A stretch of 64,000 bases of DNA, taken from assembly GCA_963680875.1 (NCBI GenBank), contig OY804588.1, positions 74,052,829 through 74,116,828 of the forward strand, written 5' to 3'. Made by a program: the position numbers and the translations under genes. Below, piece after piece: positions 28,001-43,000 of the stretch. The DNA is from Bathymodiolus brooksi. Its lineage: Eukaryota; Mollusca; Bivalvia; Mytilida; Modiolidae. The notes under the pieces were generated by a model that saw only the letters and a list, made by a program, of their open reading frames with translations, searched no databases and was not told where the DNA came from. The stretch's first letter is position 1. The number at the start of each line of letters is the position of its first letter.

Positions 28001-31000
28001 TTCATAATTTACCTGTTAACATTTTGTCCTATATTCTCACTACCATTCATAATTTACCTGTTAACATTTTGTCCTATATTCTCACTACCATTCATCGTAT
28101 CTCTATAGAATGTGTTATCTTCTGTGACTGAGAACGATCCATCTGTCATATCATTTTCTGTAATGGTCATACACAAATATTGAATTGTATTTATATAATA
28201 ATTTTATGCACATTTACATACGTATAGAATAAAGGGCCCGGGTGGCTCAATGAGTTAGATAGTTGGATTACAACTCATACAAGCCTATCACCAATATGAG
28301 GTGGGTTCGTGCCCGGCTTTGTTAATTACAAAAAAGGGTGTACTCGACTCGCAGCCACAAGTGATAAAGTTTACTAGCTGCTTGCCCATGGTCGGTGGTT
28401 CTTTCCGGGTACTCCGGCTTCTTCCACCACTAAAACTGGTCGCCATGATATAGCTGAAATATTGCTGAAAGTGGCGTTAAACACAATAAATCAACAACAA
28501 CAAAATCATATAGAATTACAGCAGTTGTAAAGGTGTAAAAATTTAATGACCTACATCATGCAGTGTAGTTCCTGTTCTGATAAAAAAATTAAACTTGATA
28601 TAATTATTTTATAAACTGGACCACAATTATCATTACAGATTATTTGATATTCTACAGTTTAGTAACTATATTCCTAAGATGAAACACCCACATTAGTCAC
28701 TCATCACATATTTAAAATAAACAGATATACAAGTGATTTATGTAATTCATTCTTTTAAATATTTTAGGAACACAATAATCCTTATATGTTTTTCTCTGAA
28801 TGTATAAAAGTGAGTGATTGTTGCTTAACGCCAATTCAGCAATTTTTCAACTATATCATGGCGAGAACAATTAATTTTCAATGAGATGATGATGAGGTCC
28901 ACTTCGTTCTAGATCAACATGCTGAGTTGGATTTTTATAGTGCTAGCTCACTGAAATTATAGTCTGCAGGTGGACAGGTCGCTCCACTCGGACACATTAT
29001 TCTGATTCCGAGCCGACCAGTCTTTGCTCTTTCTCCTAGATTCTGTGTGCTTAGCGGAGAAGCAACAAATACCAATTTTATAGTCTTTGGTTTGACCCGA
29101 CTGGGGCTCAAACCCACAATCTACCGTACTCGAGGCGAGCACGCTAACCACTACGCCACCAATGCGGTTGAATGTATAAAAAATTAAGAAGATGGAATGA
29201 TAAAATTTTATAACATGATGTTAATATTGTTACCTAATAACGTAGACGACATGGACTGTATCATGTGACGTGACTTGTCCACGGTCTGTTTGATTCCTCT
29301 CACGTTGCTATGGTTTCCATCATCATCAACATACATCAATTCATTCAAGAAATCACTTAATTCATTTAGCCATCCTTCTAACTGAACACATGAATTCTGT
29401 GTGTCTGACAACTTTTTGCGTAAGAACATGATTTCTAATTTTTGTGATTCAATGAAATGTTTTGTGGGTGATCCTTGTGAATTACCACTTTCAGTCACTG
29501 ATATATGGACCTGATATTTCTTCAGTTCTAATTTCAGATCAGATATTGTTTGTCTAAGGTAAACATTGTTCTCTTCAGAAGCAGACAGTTTACACTGTAA
29601 TTCATGTAAAGATTGCCGTGGTATAAATGTGTCATCCAGATCATGATGAGTTTGTGTACAAATTCCACCCACACTTGTGTCACTCTAAATAATAAGAAAA
29701 GGAAATCAATAAAAAAAGTGCTATATTTGTAATTTAGGTTATTCCTCTTTGTATTTTTTTTTTAATCTGTTGAGGTTTGGCAGTAAAACAGTTCTATTTG
29801 AGAATTGTTTTTTTTCTACTTTGTATTTCTAGAGAGTTTGTTTGTAAAAGTTATATTTGAAGTGGGCTATTCCTCTTTTATCTCTTAGAGGGTTGTCAGT
29901 AAAACAATTTTATTTGAGGTGGGCTATTCCCCTTTGTATATCTACAGGTTTGTAAGTAAAACTTAATTAAAGGATAAATGGACATCAGGCATTTCTATAT
30001 TCCCTGGTCTGTGTTTCTATGGGGACATCAGCTCTTTTCACCTTTGATCATTTTAATACTCATTTCCTTTGAAAGATATTGTTTATCTCTTCTACTGTGA
30101 TATGAGGTTAAACTGTATGTAAATTATAAAATAAATGAAATCTTAAATCTCCCTACATATCCAAACCATTTTTACCCCCCACCCCCCCCACCTCATTTAC
30201 ATAACCATACCTGAGTGACTTGTGCTTTAAACAGAGACTTGTACTTGTCCATTATTCTCTTCAGTTGTGCTATCTGTTCTTTCAATTCATTGACATTGTC
30301 CGTCCTGCCATACGTCTTCAGCTTCTCTGAATCTGTTGATTCCGTCGTCGAGTCTGTCAATAATTCTGGAATGTTATCGTAAGATAAGGTTCTATTGTTT
30401 CTAGACAAAGTCTTTCCTCCTACGGCCATCACTAAATTAGACTCACTGCTACAACGACTAACTAATGGACTCTTTGCCATTAAGCCATGTTCTTCTAATA
30501 AGTTACGATAATATTTCATTTTCTTTGTCTGCAATCTAACAGTGCCTTCAGTAGCTTCTAGTTTGGCCTCTAAAGCTTGAATTCTACTCTGTGCTTCCAT
30601 TAACAAACTTTTTAATGCATCAGGGCTGTCCCTGTCGGAGGAATTTGATTTCATTGGTGCCGGTTTTTGTATCTGAGGAATTTTAGAGCTCTTTCTTTGA
30701 CCTTGACCTTGTGTAACTATGGCATCACTCCACGGTGCCGTCTGACAGGAGACATTACATTTGTCATATCTTAAGCTAACATTGTCTAATTGTGTTTTAA
30801 GATTTCTAATTTCATTAGCCATTTGTACAATAAGTTCAGGGTTGAAGCCTTCAGAATTAGCACTCTGTGAATTTAAAGCAATCTGTTTCTTAAGCAACAT
30901 ATTCAATTCTTCAAGATTTCCTAACTGTACTTTCAATTTTAAATTTTCATTTTGTAAGTCTGTCAAATTTGGTAAATCTTTCAAGTCCATACTATCAACA

Positions 31001-34000
31001 GCAAATCCTATACGAGACTTCAATTGACGAATCTCCTCATTTTTCGTGCTCAACTCTTCCGTCAGTCTTTCAATTTCTAAATGCATAACAGGAAGACTGC
31101 TAACATCACTTTCATTTCTACCAGGAATCTGTCTACCGTCTATTCCATCTACTTTGCGTCGCAATTCATCATTTTCTTTTTCAGCCTTTTCAAACTGGTG
31201 TTTCATTTGGCGTATAAACTTCCTGAGCATAGGAGCAGACATTTCTGATAAACTTTGACGATTAAGTTGTACATCAGAATCAGTAGAAGAAGGGGACCAG
31301 GACTTCAATAACTGTGGTTTCTTATTCTTATTCTGACCTAAGGGCCATGAGTAGGAATTTTGGGGAAATTCTACATCCTGTCCTCGTGGAGTTCCGTCAC
31401 TAGATCGTCGTGAATCAGTCGTACCTTGAGTATCGCTACAGGATGAATTATCACTAAATCGTGTTTTCATGTCAAATTGTTCACCATCAGGTAAATTGTT
31501 ATTTAAACCTGTAAAAAAATCGAACAAAAATTTGTAATTTTCAGTCCAGATGTATTGAAAAGATCCAGGATTTAAATGTGAATTTAAGTCAATGCTAAAC
31601 TAAGACATACTGGACAATTAAATGAATATGAAATGACAAATGGAAATAAAGGGGTCATGGTGGCTGTGGATTTACAACTACCTATGCAATCAGTGCTTAT
31701 CACCACTAATATTGTGATTTCGAATCCTGCTCAGACGAGGTGTACTCGATACAACATTATGTGATAAAGTTTGTCAGTTACTTGCGACAGGTTGGTGGAT
31801 TTTTTTCCGGGTATTCCGGTTTTCTCCACCAATAAAACTAACCGCCACGATATATAAGTGGCATAAAACACTAAAACAAACCAAATCAAATGGAAATAAA
31901 TGTATTTGATAAATACAGATTAACTCTGGAAAATACCCGACTCGTAATTCCCACATAAGTGTGTGCAAAGTTAAGCATTGTTCAAAGTTGATTCTATACT
32001 TTTCTCTAAATTAAGACGGTGTAAAAATAGACAGAGTTAAGAACAACTAGGAAGAACTGTTTTAGATACCTAAAACTTATGTCTCCCCTAAATGCGGCCA
32101 TCTGTACAACAACCTATCTCGAAAGACTAAAATGTTATGGCCCGGGCAAGAAAATACTATTTAAAAAACAATTATTTGACCTTGAGGTCAAAGGTCAAGG
32201 TCCCACGAAGGTCATAATGGTACGTGACACACCGCCTTATGGTCATGCACCCACATACCAAATATCATTGACCTATCTCGAAATACAAAAATGTTATGGC
32301 CCAGACAAGAAAATACTATTTAAAAAACAATTATTTGACCTTGAGGTCAAAGGTCAAGGTCCCACAAAGGTCATTATGGTATGTGACACACCGCCTTATG
32401 GTCATGCACCCACATACCAAATAAATACTATTTAAAAAAACAATTATTTGACCTTGAGGTCAAAGGCCAAGGTCCCACGAAGGTCATTATGGTATGCAAC
32501 ACACCACCTTATGGTTATGCACCCACATACCAAATATCATTGACCTATCTTGAAAGACAAAAATGTTATGGCCCAGACAAGAAAATACTATTTAAAAAAC
32601 AATCATTTGACCTTGAGGTCAAAGGTCAAGGTCCCACGAAGGTCATTACGGTATGTGACACACCGCCTTATGGTCATGCACACACATACCAAATAAATAA
32701 TATTTAAAAAACAATTATTTGACCTTGAGGTCAAAGGTCAAGGTCCCACGAAGGTCATTACAGTACGCGACACACCGCCTTATGGTCATGCACCTACATA
32801 CCAAATATCATTGACCTATCTCGAAAGAAAAAAATGTTATGGCCTGGACAAGAAAATACTATTTAAAAAACAATTATTTGACCTTGAGGTCAAAGGTCAA
32901 GGTCCCACAAAGGTCATTATGGTATGTGACACACCGCCTTATGGTCATGCACCAACATACCAAATATAATTGACCGATCTGGAAAGACAAAAGAGTTATG
33001 GTCCGGACAAGCTTCGCTGAGAAGAAGCGGAAGCTGAAGAAAAAATCAGACTAAAACAATGTCTCCCTTCATTCGGAGGAGAGACATAATAAAGATTTAT
33101 ATATATGCAAAGATAATTAATTATGGAAGACTGTAGAAAAATATTTAACAAAACAATTTTTCAGTTTTAACCTCAACCCAATTATTACACAATAAACTTG
33201 TTAACAAAATAAGCAACTCAAGTTGAGTTTGCTATTACGAAAGTTTCTAAAAGTGCTAAAATCCATAGGTCCCTTAAAAAAAATGATGATAAAAGCTATG
33301 ATTCTGCAGCTAGTCTTACCTTTTCTTGCTGACTTAGATTTAGTACTCTGATCTTCTAGCTGAGTCTGGAGGTTATTATTTCTTTCTATTCCTGCCTCTA
33401 ATTCCCTCCTCAATGTCTGTATGGCAGCTAATTCTGTCTCTAGATTATGGGATTTGTCACTGAAAAAAATTTATAATTTGTAGGAATATTTCCTTTGGAT
33501 TTTCATTCCATATAAAACAATTCCATTTTTTTTTTTATACAAAACTAAAATAAAACTATCAAAAATCATCAGTCATTAAAATTTCTTAACATGCACATAT
33601 TTAATTACCAAAATGTGGTTCCATTTTTTTTTTATAAATGGTTTTACTCCAAAAGAAAATTATGCACACTCTACCCTATGAATTAGAAGAAGAGAAAAAT
33701 GTAAACAAGTATAAAATGATCAACTTGTTAAAGGAAACATATTTATATAAGCTTATAAATTAAAGGAAAAAATGCTTAAATCTGTGAAATTATCAAAAAA
33801 TATTGACTTTAGAGATCTAATAGAGGTTACAGTTAGCTAGATAAAACATGACTTGATCATCTCAGTTCACTTGTTTATGTACAACATCCATCTTTTGTTC
33901 TTCAAAAAACTTCCAATATGGTAAATAACAAAAATATGACCTTTATTAAATATTAATATAATCTAAATATAAAAAACTTCCAATATGGTAAATAACAAAA

Positions 34001-37000
34001 ATATGACCTTTATTAAATATTAATATAATCTAAATATAAAAAACTTCCAATATGGTAAATAACAAAAATATGACCATTATTAAATATTAATATAATCTAA
34101 ATATAAAAAACTTCCAATATGGTAAATAACAAAAATATGACCTTTATTAAATATTAATATAATCTAAATATAAAAAACTTCCAATATGGTAAATAACAAA
34201 AATATGACCTTTATTAAATATTAATATAATCTAAATAAAGTGTATGCCTCATTTATTTACACATAAACATATGAATAATTCAATTATGGAAAACAAAATA
34301 AATTTGATTACTATTTATCATAAATATTATTTTTCATGTATAACTATCCATAGATTTATTGTCAAAATAAACAAATAATTTTCTTCCCCAAGAAGTCTGT
34401 TTATACTACAATGTGAAAACATGACAGGAAATATAGTACTTATTTATAGAAGTATATCAAGCCTTAATAAGATTAAAATAAAATAAACAAACAAAGTTAA
34501 TTCAATACATAAATATTTCCTTTAAGGATTAAATTCAATACATACATATTTTACAAGTATATTAAAATGTCATTCATATAAAATGGTGACAATACCTCAC
34601 AGGGGTCATTTACAGGCAACAATACAAAAGGTCAATCAACAAAAGTGCTCACAGAATCTAACCAATATTTTTATTATATTAACTTTTACTAACATCATTA
34701 GTACAAAGTTGTAAATGTTCCAACAGACATGTACTTGTCATTAGTTAGAGCCAAGAATTACTTATTGGTTTATAAAGTTGTAAATGTCCCAACAAATTCT
34801 TATTGTTATAGCCAAGAAAGTTTATTGGTTTACAGTAATGTGTTTAACTTAAGTTATTAACTAGGTTTACAGTAATGTGTTTAACTTAAGTTATTAACTA
34901 GGTATACAGTAATGTGTTTAACTTAAGTTATTAACTAGGTATACAGTAATGTGTTTAACTTAAGTTATTAACTAGGTTTACAGTAATGTGTTTAACTTAA
35001 GTTATTAACTAGGTTTACAGTAATGTGTTTAACTTAAGTTATTAACTAGGTTTACAGTAATGTGCTTAACTTAAGTTATTAACTAGGTTTACAGTAATGT
35101 GTTTAACTTAAGTTATTAACTAGGTTTACAGTAATATGCTTAACTTAAGTTATTAACTAGGTTTACAGTAATGTGTTTAACTTAAGTTGTTAACTAGGTT
35201 TACAGTAATGTGTTTAACTTAAGTTATTGACTAGGTTCACAGTAATGTGTTTAACTTAAGTTATTAACTAGGTTTACAGTAATGTGTTTAACTTAAGTTG
35301 TTAACTAGGTTTACAGTAATGTGTTTAACTTAAGTTATTAACTAGGTTCACAGTAATGTGTTTAACTTAAGTTATTAACTAGGTTTACAGTAATATGTTT
35401 AACTTAAGTTATTAACTAGGTTTACAGTAATATGTTTAACTTAAGTTATTAACTAGGTTTACAGTAATGTGTTTAACTTAAGTTATTAACTAGGTTTACA
35501 GTAATGTGTTTAACTTAAGCTATTAACTAGGTTTACAGTAATGTGTTTAACTTAAGTTATTAACTAGGTTTACAGTAATGTGTTTAACTTAAGCTATTAA
35601 CTAGGTTTACAGTAATGTGTTTAACTTAAGTTATTAACTAGGTTTACAGTAATATGTTTAACTTAAGTTATCAACTAGGTTTACAGTAATATGCTTAACC
35701 TAAGTTATTAACTAGTTAAAGTCTTTTTTTTTAATGGGTGTCAAAACAGAATAATTAATTTTTATCTTGACCAAAAATTATATTTTCACATCTCTATACT
35801 ATCAGGCCTCAGCATTAACGTTTGTCCGATACCAGTTAAAACTGACGTCGGACAAGTAGATCTTGTATCATGGTTGTCCGACAGGACAAGTATAAAAAAA
35901 AAAGGACTGTCCTACCTTTTGGAGGTTATTTTCAATGATAAAAATGTGTTGCTTTGTCATTTTGACAGACGAAAACTTCGTAAATAATTAATTTAATGTG
36001 CTTAAAAATATCGGTTTCCATTGAAGTACACTATCCCTAATTATAACGGTGAACCAAGAGATATTCCGAACATCTATATGATCCGAATCTTTTCAGCGAT
36101 TTGATTAAACGACAAATGGCATTAAGTATTTATAATGAAAAAAAAATCGATTTGTTTAGTGTTTCCTCCCCCTACACAATAATTCCCTGGAAGCATAAAT
36201 AAAATGTCCACCAGTATGGATCTATATCCCCTGATCTTAGAAAGTACGGATTTACAACAAGCGGCGGAGATCAATTCAACCAGAAATGCTAAGGCGTCTG
36301 ATGTTAATTTTCCATTGAGGGACATTCAGTAGCTGATTTTGATACACAATCTGCATTCAATAGACGTGACGGTGAACAACGACGTTCAAAGCATCCTGGA
36401 TTCATTCCACATTATACGATTACCGCTTAGATGGGTCTGCTATTCGAGAACCAAACTTATCGTTGATACCAATGACTTTATGACTTATGTCTAAGTGTAT
36501 GTTGTTGATTAAAGATGTCATACTCATAATTTCTGTTAGTATTAATAATGACAGGATGCGATGTTTGTGAGACAATAACCAAAACATTTTACACAAATTG
36601 CTGATAATTATTCTCTAGTTTTTGTAATTTTTATAAATTTTTTCGGACAACTAAAAGATTGAGTCGTACAAGTACTTTTTTTATTTAGTTGTCCGAAGGG
36701 ACAAGTCGAAAAATATGTTAATGTAGAGGTCTGACTATTACTCCTTTCTAATAGAATTCTAAAAACCCACAATTAGTCAGAGTTCACACATTCAGTTTTG
36801 TTTGTTTGTTTGATGGTGTTCAGTTATATCGTTGCAGTCACTTTTATTGGTGGAGGAAACCGGAGGACCCGGAGAAAACCACTGACCTGTCGCAAGTCAC
36901 TGACAAACTTTATCACATATTGTTGTACACCTCTCCCTGATTGAGATTCGAACTCACAACATCAATGGTGATAGGCACTGATTGCATAGGTAGTTGTAAA

Positions 37001-40000
37001 TCCAACTACCATATGATCATGGCCATGACGGCCCCAGTTCACACATTCAATTAACAATTAAGAGATACAGATAATTAAATCAATAGTACATACCCTACAT
37101 AAATACACAGTGTTTTAGACAGATCTAAATGTTACTCTGTTAAAACCAATGGATGTCTATCACGAGAAGACATTTTCTTAAATAAGTTAACTTGATAATT
37201 TGAACAACAAAAATTTTGTGATTTTCCTTAAAATGTGTACACATAATTCATATAAGGTAAATATATACTATCATTGATTTGAATCACAAGAACAGATTTC
37301 TCAGAACAATTAAATGTGTACACATAATTGATATAAGGTAAATATATACTATCATTGATTTGAATCGCAAGAACAGATTTCTAAGAACAATTAAATGTGT
37401 ACACATAATTCATATAAGGTAAATATATACTATCATTGACTTGAATCACAAGAACAGATTTCTCATCGAAGACAAAGCATAAGATATCAGATAAAACAAT
37501 ATCAACGATAATATGTTTGTATGAAGAGTTTGAAGATACTAAAGGGGTAATCAGAAACTGTATATCGAAGAAGAACACATCATGACCAAAAGAAAAAGTA
37601 CAAAAGGACAAACAACGATCTACAAAACATACACATAATACTAAAGATCGAGTAACACGAAGCCCACTAAAAACCGGGGATGAACTCAGGTGTTCTGGAA
37701 GGGTAAGCAGTTCCTGCTCAACTAGTTGCACCCGTCTTGTTAATCTAGTTACAAACCCGGTGATAAGTCATGAATGAGGAAAGGACCGGGAAGTGCTTAC
37801 GACAAGTGGAACATATCTATGATCATATAGATATTGTCTGTGTGTATGTAAAGATCAAAATGAAGATTAACAAATCATTAATTTAAAATACTTACTATGC
37901 AGACTTCTCTTTTAGGTCTGATAGTAACTGTTTCTCAGCCTCCTGAATCCTGTGTAGTTCAATCAATTCCCTATGCATGATATCTCGGTACTATGGAAAT
38001 ACATAAAAATTACCTTCTATAATTTACATCATAAACTCATTGACACATAAAAAAACATAGTTGCAAAAGTCTTAAAATTAATGGTTAGGAAAAGAAAGTT
38101 TAAACAGTGTCAGAGTTAGGAAAAGAAAGTTTAAACAGTGTCAGAGTTAGTTAGTCAGTTATTGTTGCTTAACACCAACTCAGCAATTTTTCAGCTTTAT
38201 CATGGAGAGAACGTTAATTTTCAATGAGATGATGATGAGGTCCACATTCCACTAGACCAACACGCTTAGTAGGATTTTTTTGATATTGCTCGCTCACTGA
38301 AACAACAGTCCATGTGTGACATGTCTCCCCACTTGGGACACATTATCCTGATTCCCAGCCAATCAGTCTTTGCTCTTTCTCCTTAATGCTACATGCTTAG
38401 TGGAGAAGCAACAAATACCAAATTATAATCTTTGGTTTGACCCAATCGGGGCTCGAACCCACAATCTACCCCAACGATGTGGTTTTTAAACAGTCATGGT
38501 CAACAATTCCACCAATATCAACAAAACAAACAATAACCTCTAACCGTAACTCACTGAACACTAAACTGGGTATGCTTAAATTATAAAACAAAAATAAATT
38601 TCAAGGAAAATCAAATAGAAGATGCAAATCAAATAGGCAGGTTAGGGTTATGGTGTTTAATGCCACTTTCAACAATATTTCAGTTATATCGTCACCGTCA
38701 GTTTTATTGGTGGAGGAAACCAGAGGACCCTGAGAAAACCATCGACCTCTCGCAAGTCAATGACAAACTTTATCACATAATGTTGTACACCTCGCCCTGA
38801 TCGAGATTCGAACTCACAACATCAGTGGCGATAGACACTGCTTGCACAGGTAGTTGTAAATCCAACTACCATACGATCACAGCCATGATGGCCCCCAAAA
38901 TACTAAGGATATACAATGTATTCCTTACAGTGTGTACAATGTTTATTGATTGACAAACAAAGTCATTATGTTTTTGTCCGCGATCTTGGAAAAATACTCA
39001 TTAATGTCAGTGTTGTTTATTGTTAGAAGTTGACATATATCAATATGTGTAACTAAAACAATCTAAGGGAGATAACCAGTATTTATTACCAGGTTATATG
39101 CGAGTGTTGGCATTTCACTCACTGTGGAAAACACTTGCATGACTGCATCATTTCATAGAGAAGGGTTAGTCCTATAAAACTAGTTTAACCCAATCACTTT
39201 TTATTGAAGTGCCTTTTACCAACCCAGGAAAGTGGGCAGTCATGTATCTATGTTTTATAGAAGTGTCTTTTACCAACCCAGGAAAGTGGACAGTCATGTA
39301 TTTATGTTTTATAGAAGTGCCTTTTACCAACCCAGGAAAGTGGGCAGTCATGTATTTATGTTTTATAGAAGTGCCTTTTACCAACCCAGGAAAGTGGGCA
39401 GTCATGTATTTATGTTTTATAGAAGTGCCTTTTACCAACCCAGGAAAGTGGACAGTCATGTATCTATGTTTTATAGAAGTGCCTTTTACCAACCCAGGAA
39501 AGTGGACAGTCATGTATTTATGTTTTATAGAAGTGCCTTTTACCAACCCAGGAAAGTGGACAGTCATGTATCTATGTTTTATAGAAGTGCCTTTTACCAA
39601 CCCAGGAAAGTGGACAGTCATGTATCTATGTTTTATAGAAGTGCCTTTTACCAACCCAGGAAAGTGGACAGTCATGTATCTATGTTTTATAGAAGTGCCT
39701 TTTACCAACCCAGGAAAGTGGACAGTCATGTATTTATGTTTTATAGAAGTGTCTTTTACCAACCCAGGAAAGTGGACAGTCATGTATTTATGTTTTATAG
39801 AAGTGTCTTTTACCAACCCAGGAAAGTGGACAGTCATGTATCTATGTTTTATAGAAGTGCCTTTTACCAACCCAGGAAAGTGGACAGTCATGTATCTATG
39901 TTTTATAGAAGTGCCTTTTACCAACCCAGGAAAGTGGACAGTCATGTATCTATGTTTTATAGAAGTGCCTTTTACCAACCCAGGAAAGTGGACAGTCATG

Positions 40001-43000
40001 TATTTATGTTTTATAGAAGTGCCTTTTACCAACCCAGGAAAGTGGACAGTCATGTATTTATGTTTTATAGAAGTGCCTTTTACCAACCCAGGAAAGTGGA
40101 CAGTATTTATGTGTTAGGGGTATCAATTTGTCTCTTTCTACTATTTTCTATAGGAACTGTTCCAACAGTTTGGTATTTTTCATGTTATTACCTGCGGAGG
40201 TTTGCCACCAGTTTTATCACACATGTAGTACACTTGTTTGTCTGTTGTGTGTATTTCTTTCATACTCTGGTGAGCTGTGTCCAGTTGTCTTCTTAAAGCA
40301 TTCTACAATTTAAAACATTAAATTAGCAATGGCTGACAATATCACAATAGAACTACTACAAAAATGTTCAATACAAACAAACAGTCTGTCAAATCTAACA
40401 TAGAAAAGACGATAGTTGTGGCTGGGACAATCACAATGTGGCAGAACATAGAAAAGACGATAGTTGTGGCTGGGACAGTCACAATGTGGCAGAACATAGA
40501 AAACACAATAGTTGTGGCTGGGACAATCACAATAAGGCAGAGTTAAATCAGTTATTTTAGAAATATATGTCAAGTTAAATTTCCGACCAAATACACATTG
40601 TTTTCTTCTACATTTATTGTATGTCAGAATATAATTACTTCACTAGAAAACAGCAACTTGATTACTAGTTCTTTGGACTATCATGAACAAATTTTGAATA
40701 AAAACAGTTCTGAATCTTGTTAAAAAAATATGCCTGAATTCCATCTTATTTTAATGGGGTTTTCTTTGTTGAAAAATTTAATAAAACCCGACTAATCACC
40801 CCAGTACTTTACCTGAAAACATAGTTTTTATGCATGGAGGAAAATTCAAAATAAATATCAACCCCTCTTAATTTGTAGATGTAAAAATAATTCGTTTTTT
40901 CAAGAATAATAACAAAAAAATGCTCATACACTCTAAATTTGACTTGTCAAAATTCCCAGGCATTTTCTACTTACAATTTGTTCTCTGAAATCTTCCTCTG
41001 TCTGTTTAGCAGCCCTCAGAGCCTCACTTTTAACTGCCAAATTTAGTTGTAGTTCATCATATGAGCCTCCTTTTGGACTTCTGGATCCATCAGTTTCCAA
41101 ACGAAGTTTTAATTCATCAATTTCATCTGAAAGATAATAAAAATAGAATCTTTATGGTTGTTCCTCCAGAAAACTTTGTGTGCTGGAGGGCATTTTAACA
41201 ACACCCACTACTGATACAAATATAAACAGAAAATACACATGGAATTTTTACACTTTGAGTTGAAGAAGAACAAAATATAAACTCTTTAACTTTTATTTTT
41301 TTAATATATGTTTGTTTGTTTGATGGTGTTTAATGCCATTTAATAACAGTATTTCAGTTATATCATGGCAGTCAGTTTTATAGGTGGAAGAAACCGGTGA
41401 AAACCATTGACCTGTCTAAAGTCACTGACAAACTTTATCACATAATGTTGTACACCTCGCCCTGATCGAGATTCGAAATCACAACATCAGTGGTGATAGG
41501 CACTGATTGCATAGGTAGTTGTAAATCCAACTACCATACGATCACGGCCACGACGGCCCCTTTTTTTCTTTTTCTAAAGATTTACTTCCAATTCAACGAC
41601 CATCATCATGACTGTGGCTAAAATGATAATAAACTCCTCTCAACTGATCAGGATGGTCATGACTCCATTTTACTTTATTGTACAAAAATCTATATCATTT
41701 AGACCCAGTTATTAATTACAACATGGGAGAAAGGCTCATTGTTAAACAAAGTTTTATATACGTAAAACCATTTCTGAGTTTATTATATGACTATAAATAT
41801 TTTTTTTTATCTGATTGGCTAAAAGCATGCAATTTTTTCTTGATAGAACTTTATGAATACTGTCTAAGCTTTTTTCCGCAAAGATTAATTTTGATCATTT
41901 AACAGGAGCCTTTGGAATGTTATATTAACCTCACGTGACTCTAAAATCTGAAAACCCCTACTTTTAAATTTAGCGTCACGTGAGGTTAATAAAACGTTCC
42001 AACGGCTCCTCTGGAACGAATCTAAATTAATCTTTGCATTATGCATAAATCTTTCTTGTTACCATTAAAATTTACAAAAAAACACATGTAGACCCAGAGA
42101 ACATTAATAAGTTTCATATAATAAAACAATTACTGACTTCGATTAATATAAGGATCTATCGTTCCAAGATATATGATATTTTTATTATCACCTTGTTTTT
42201 TGTTACACTGATGTCTGAGTTGATCTATGTCATCTCTGAGTTTATTGTTATCAGATATGGTCCCTCTAGATGTAGCATGGTATTGCTGCAGTCTCCCTAT
42301 CAATTTATCTTTCTCTTGTCCACTCTCCACCAATGTCTACAATAAAATAAAACAAAAACTAGGAAGAACTGTTTTAGATACCTAAAATTTATGTCTCCCC
42401 TTAATGCGGCCATCTGTACAACAACCTATCTCGAAAGACAAAAATTGTATGGCACGGGCAAGAAAATACTATTCAAAAAACAATTATTTGACCTTGAGGT
42501 CAAAGGTCAAGGTCCCACGAAGGTCATTACGGTATGCGACACACCGCCTTATGGTCATGCACCCACATACCAAATATAATTGACCTAGCTGTAAAGACAA
42601 AAAAGTTATGGTCCGGACAAACTTCGCTGAGAAGAAGCGGAAGCATAAGAAAAAATCAGACTGAAACAATATGTCTCCCTTCGTTCGAAGGGGAGACATA
42701 ATTACATTGTGTTGTCTACAATAAAATAAAACAAAAATTACATTGTGTTGTCTACAGTAAAATATATAAAATAAAAAATACATCGTGTAATTTAAATTGT
42801 CTTTCACTGTGAATTTACATCTGTAGATAAAAACAAAACGTGTATCAAATCATTAAATATTGTTAGATAGGTATTGCTACAGGAGTCAATAATAGAATTT
42901 ATGTTTGCTTGATGGTGTTTAACACCACTTTCAACAATATTTCAGTTATATCGTGGCAGTCATTTTCATTGGTGGAGGAAACTGGATGACTCAGAGAAAA

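Noticed and set aside
27295..28131. 278-codon plus-strand frame with 15-residue repeats
   Set aside because: By-product of a 45-bp array. The real coding signal here is exon 14 on the other strand.
28811..29170. tRNA gene
   Set aside because: The head has A- and B-box-like parts, but the same sequence recurs with a long body and SINE tail at several places, so it is a SINE.
32079..32707. Plus-strand frames of 118 and 72 codons with repeats
   Set aside because: Core repeats of the family B element; frames break between units.
39172..40296. Three overlapping frames of about 300-354 codons, both strands
   Set aside because: All are read-through of a 54-bp array; multiple frames are open at once and no unique sequence is present.
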